A stretch of 64,000 bases of DNA, taken from contig NZ_JARXVM010000004.1 in NCBI RefSeq assembly GCF_029892285.1, positions 234,286-298,285 of the forward strand, given 5' to 3'. Each line of letters begins with the position of its first letter. Position 1 is the stretch's first letter. Below the pieces are notes generated by a model. It was not told where the DNA came from. It did no database searches and was given only the letters and a program-made list of their open reading frames with translations. The position numbers and the translations under genes were made by a program. Of the stretch, positions 63,774 through 64,000 are shown one piece after another. This DNA comes from Rhizobium sp. SG_E_25_P2. Lineage in GTDB: Bacteria > Pseudomonadota > Alphaproteobacteria > Rhizobiales > Rhizobiaceae.

Positions 63774-64000
63774 CCGGGACATCGACGGGGGCGGCGGTTG
63801 CTTCTAGCGGCAGGCGCGCTCGTCTCTGAATTCGGACTGGACCTTCGGTTTTGGTGTTGGGTTTGGGATAGAAGAGAGACTGGCTTTCACGGATATGTGG
63901 GGTAAGTTTCGACCGGGTGGTCAGCTTTGGTTGTCCGGTGACGGTTTTGGCCGTCGGATCTTTGACATTGTTGGTTAAGAAGAAAGAGAGACGTGGACGG
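63774..64000 (+). other. Leader of a ribosomal RNA operon
   Basis: No reading frame; the last 45 bases (TTTGACATTGTTGGTTAAG then AAGAAAGAGAGACGTGGACGG) match the stretch I know upstream of 16S rRNA genes in rhizobia. The 16S gene itself would start beyond the window. Confidence 0.7.

Overview
The window is a GC-rich stretch of a chromosome from an alphaproteobacterium, most likely of the order Hyphomicrobiales (Rhizobiales). The reasons are a DUF1127 small protein gene, a DUF982 gene, two four-hairpin RNA arrays with the CCTCCTCCC loop motif of the alphaproteobacterial Cuckoo/CcsR family, many sugar, peptide and polyamine-type ABC importers, and a final 230 bases that look like the leader of a rhizobial rRNA operon. 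All names come from reading motifs; no database search was run.

Layout. 1-547 holds the end of a DUF3095 gene. 537-1904 is a nucleotide-sugar dehydrogenase. 2113-9586 is a carbohydrate uptake operon (binding protein, two permeases, SIS-domain enzyme, PfkB kinase, ATPase) facing a ROK regulator, with a perfect palindromic operator between them. 9761-10723 is a secreted polysaccharide-lyase-like protein. 10842-16808 is an oligopeptide-type importer. 16821-27606 is a glycoconjugate locus: four glycosyltransferases, a methyltransferase, a very unusual ABC exporter-like protein with a degenerate ATPase domain, a cyclic-nucleotide-binding protein, a metallo-beta-lactamase-fold enzyme and a polysaccharide deacetylase. 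27659-30845 holds an HxlR regulator broken by one stop codon, an alcohol dehydrogenase, an isochorismatase-like hydrolase and a GlxA-type regulator.

30880-42059 is a catabolic locus: a PotABCD-type importer split over two operons, a TetR regulator, two phytoene-desaturase-like FAD enzymes, a GcvT-like protein, a small unknown protein and a class III aminotransferase. A 14-base palindrome, TGAAYGNNCRTTCA, occurs in two intergenic regions here and again at the promoter of a Rieske oxygenase at 50581-51795. I infer one TetR-controlled pathway for a methylated amine or betaine-like compound. Between these parts lie a clearly AT-richer three-gene operon (42358-44760: two unknown proteins plus a ComEC-like metallohydrolase), which looks horizontally acquired, and a nickel/peptide-type importer (45406-50004).

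52005-55339 has a membrane PQQ dehydrogenase and a LacI regulator. 55623-60130 has DUF1127, Cuckoo-type array 1, cyclopropane fatty acid synthase, a SorC-type regulator, transaldolase and array 2. 60299-63605 has a Wzz/ExoP-like protein and a probable polysaccharide polymerase. The window ends in a strong promoter and rRNA leader.
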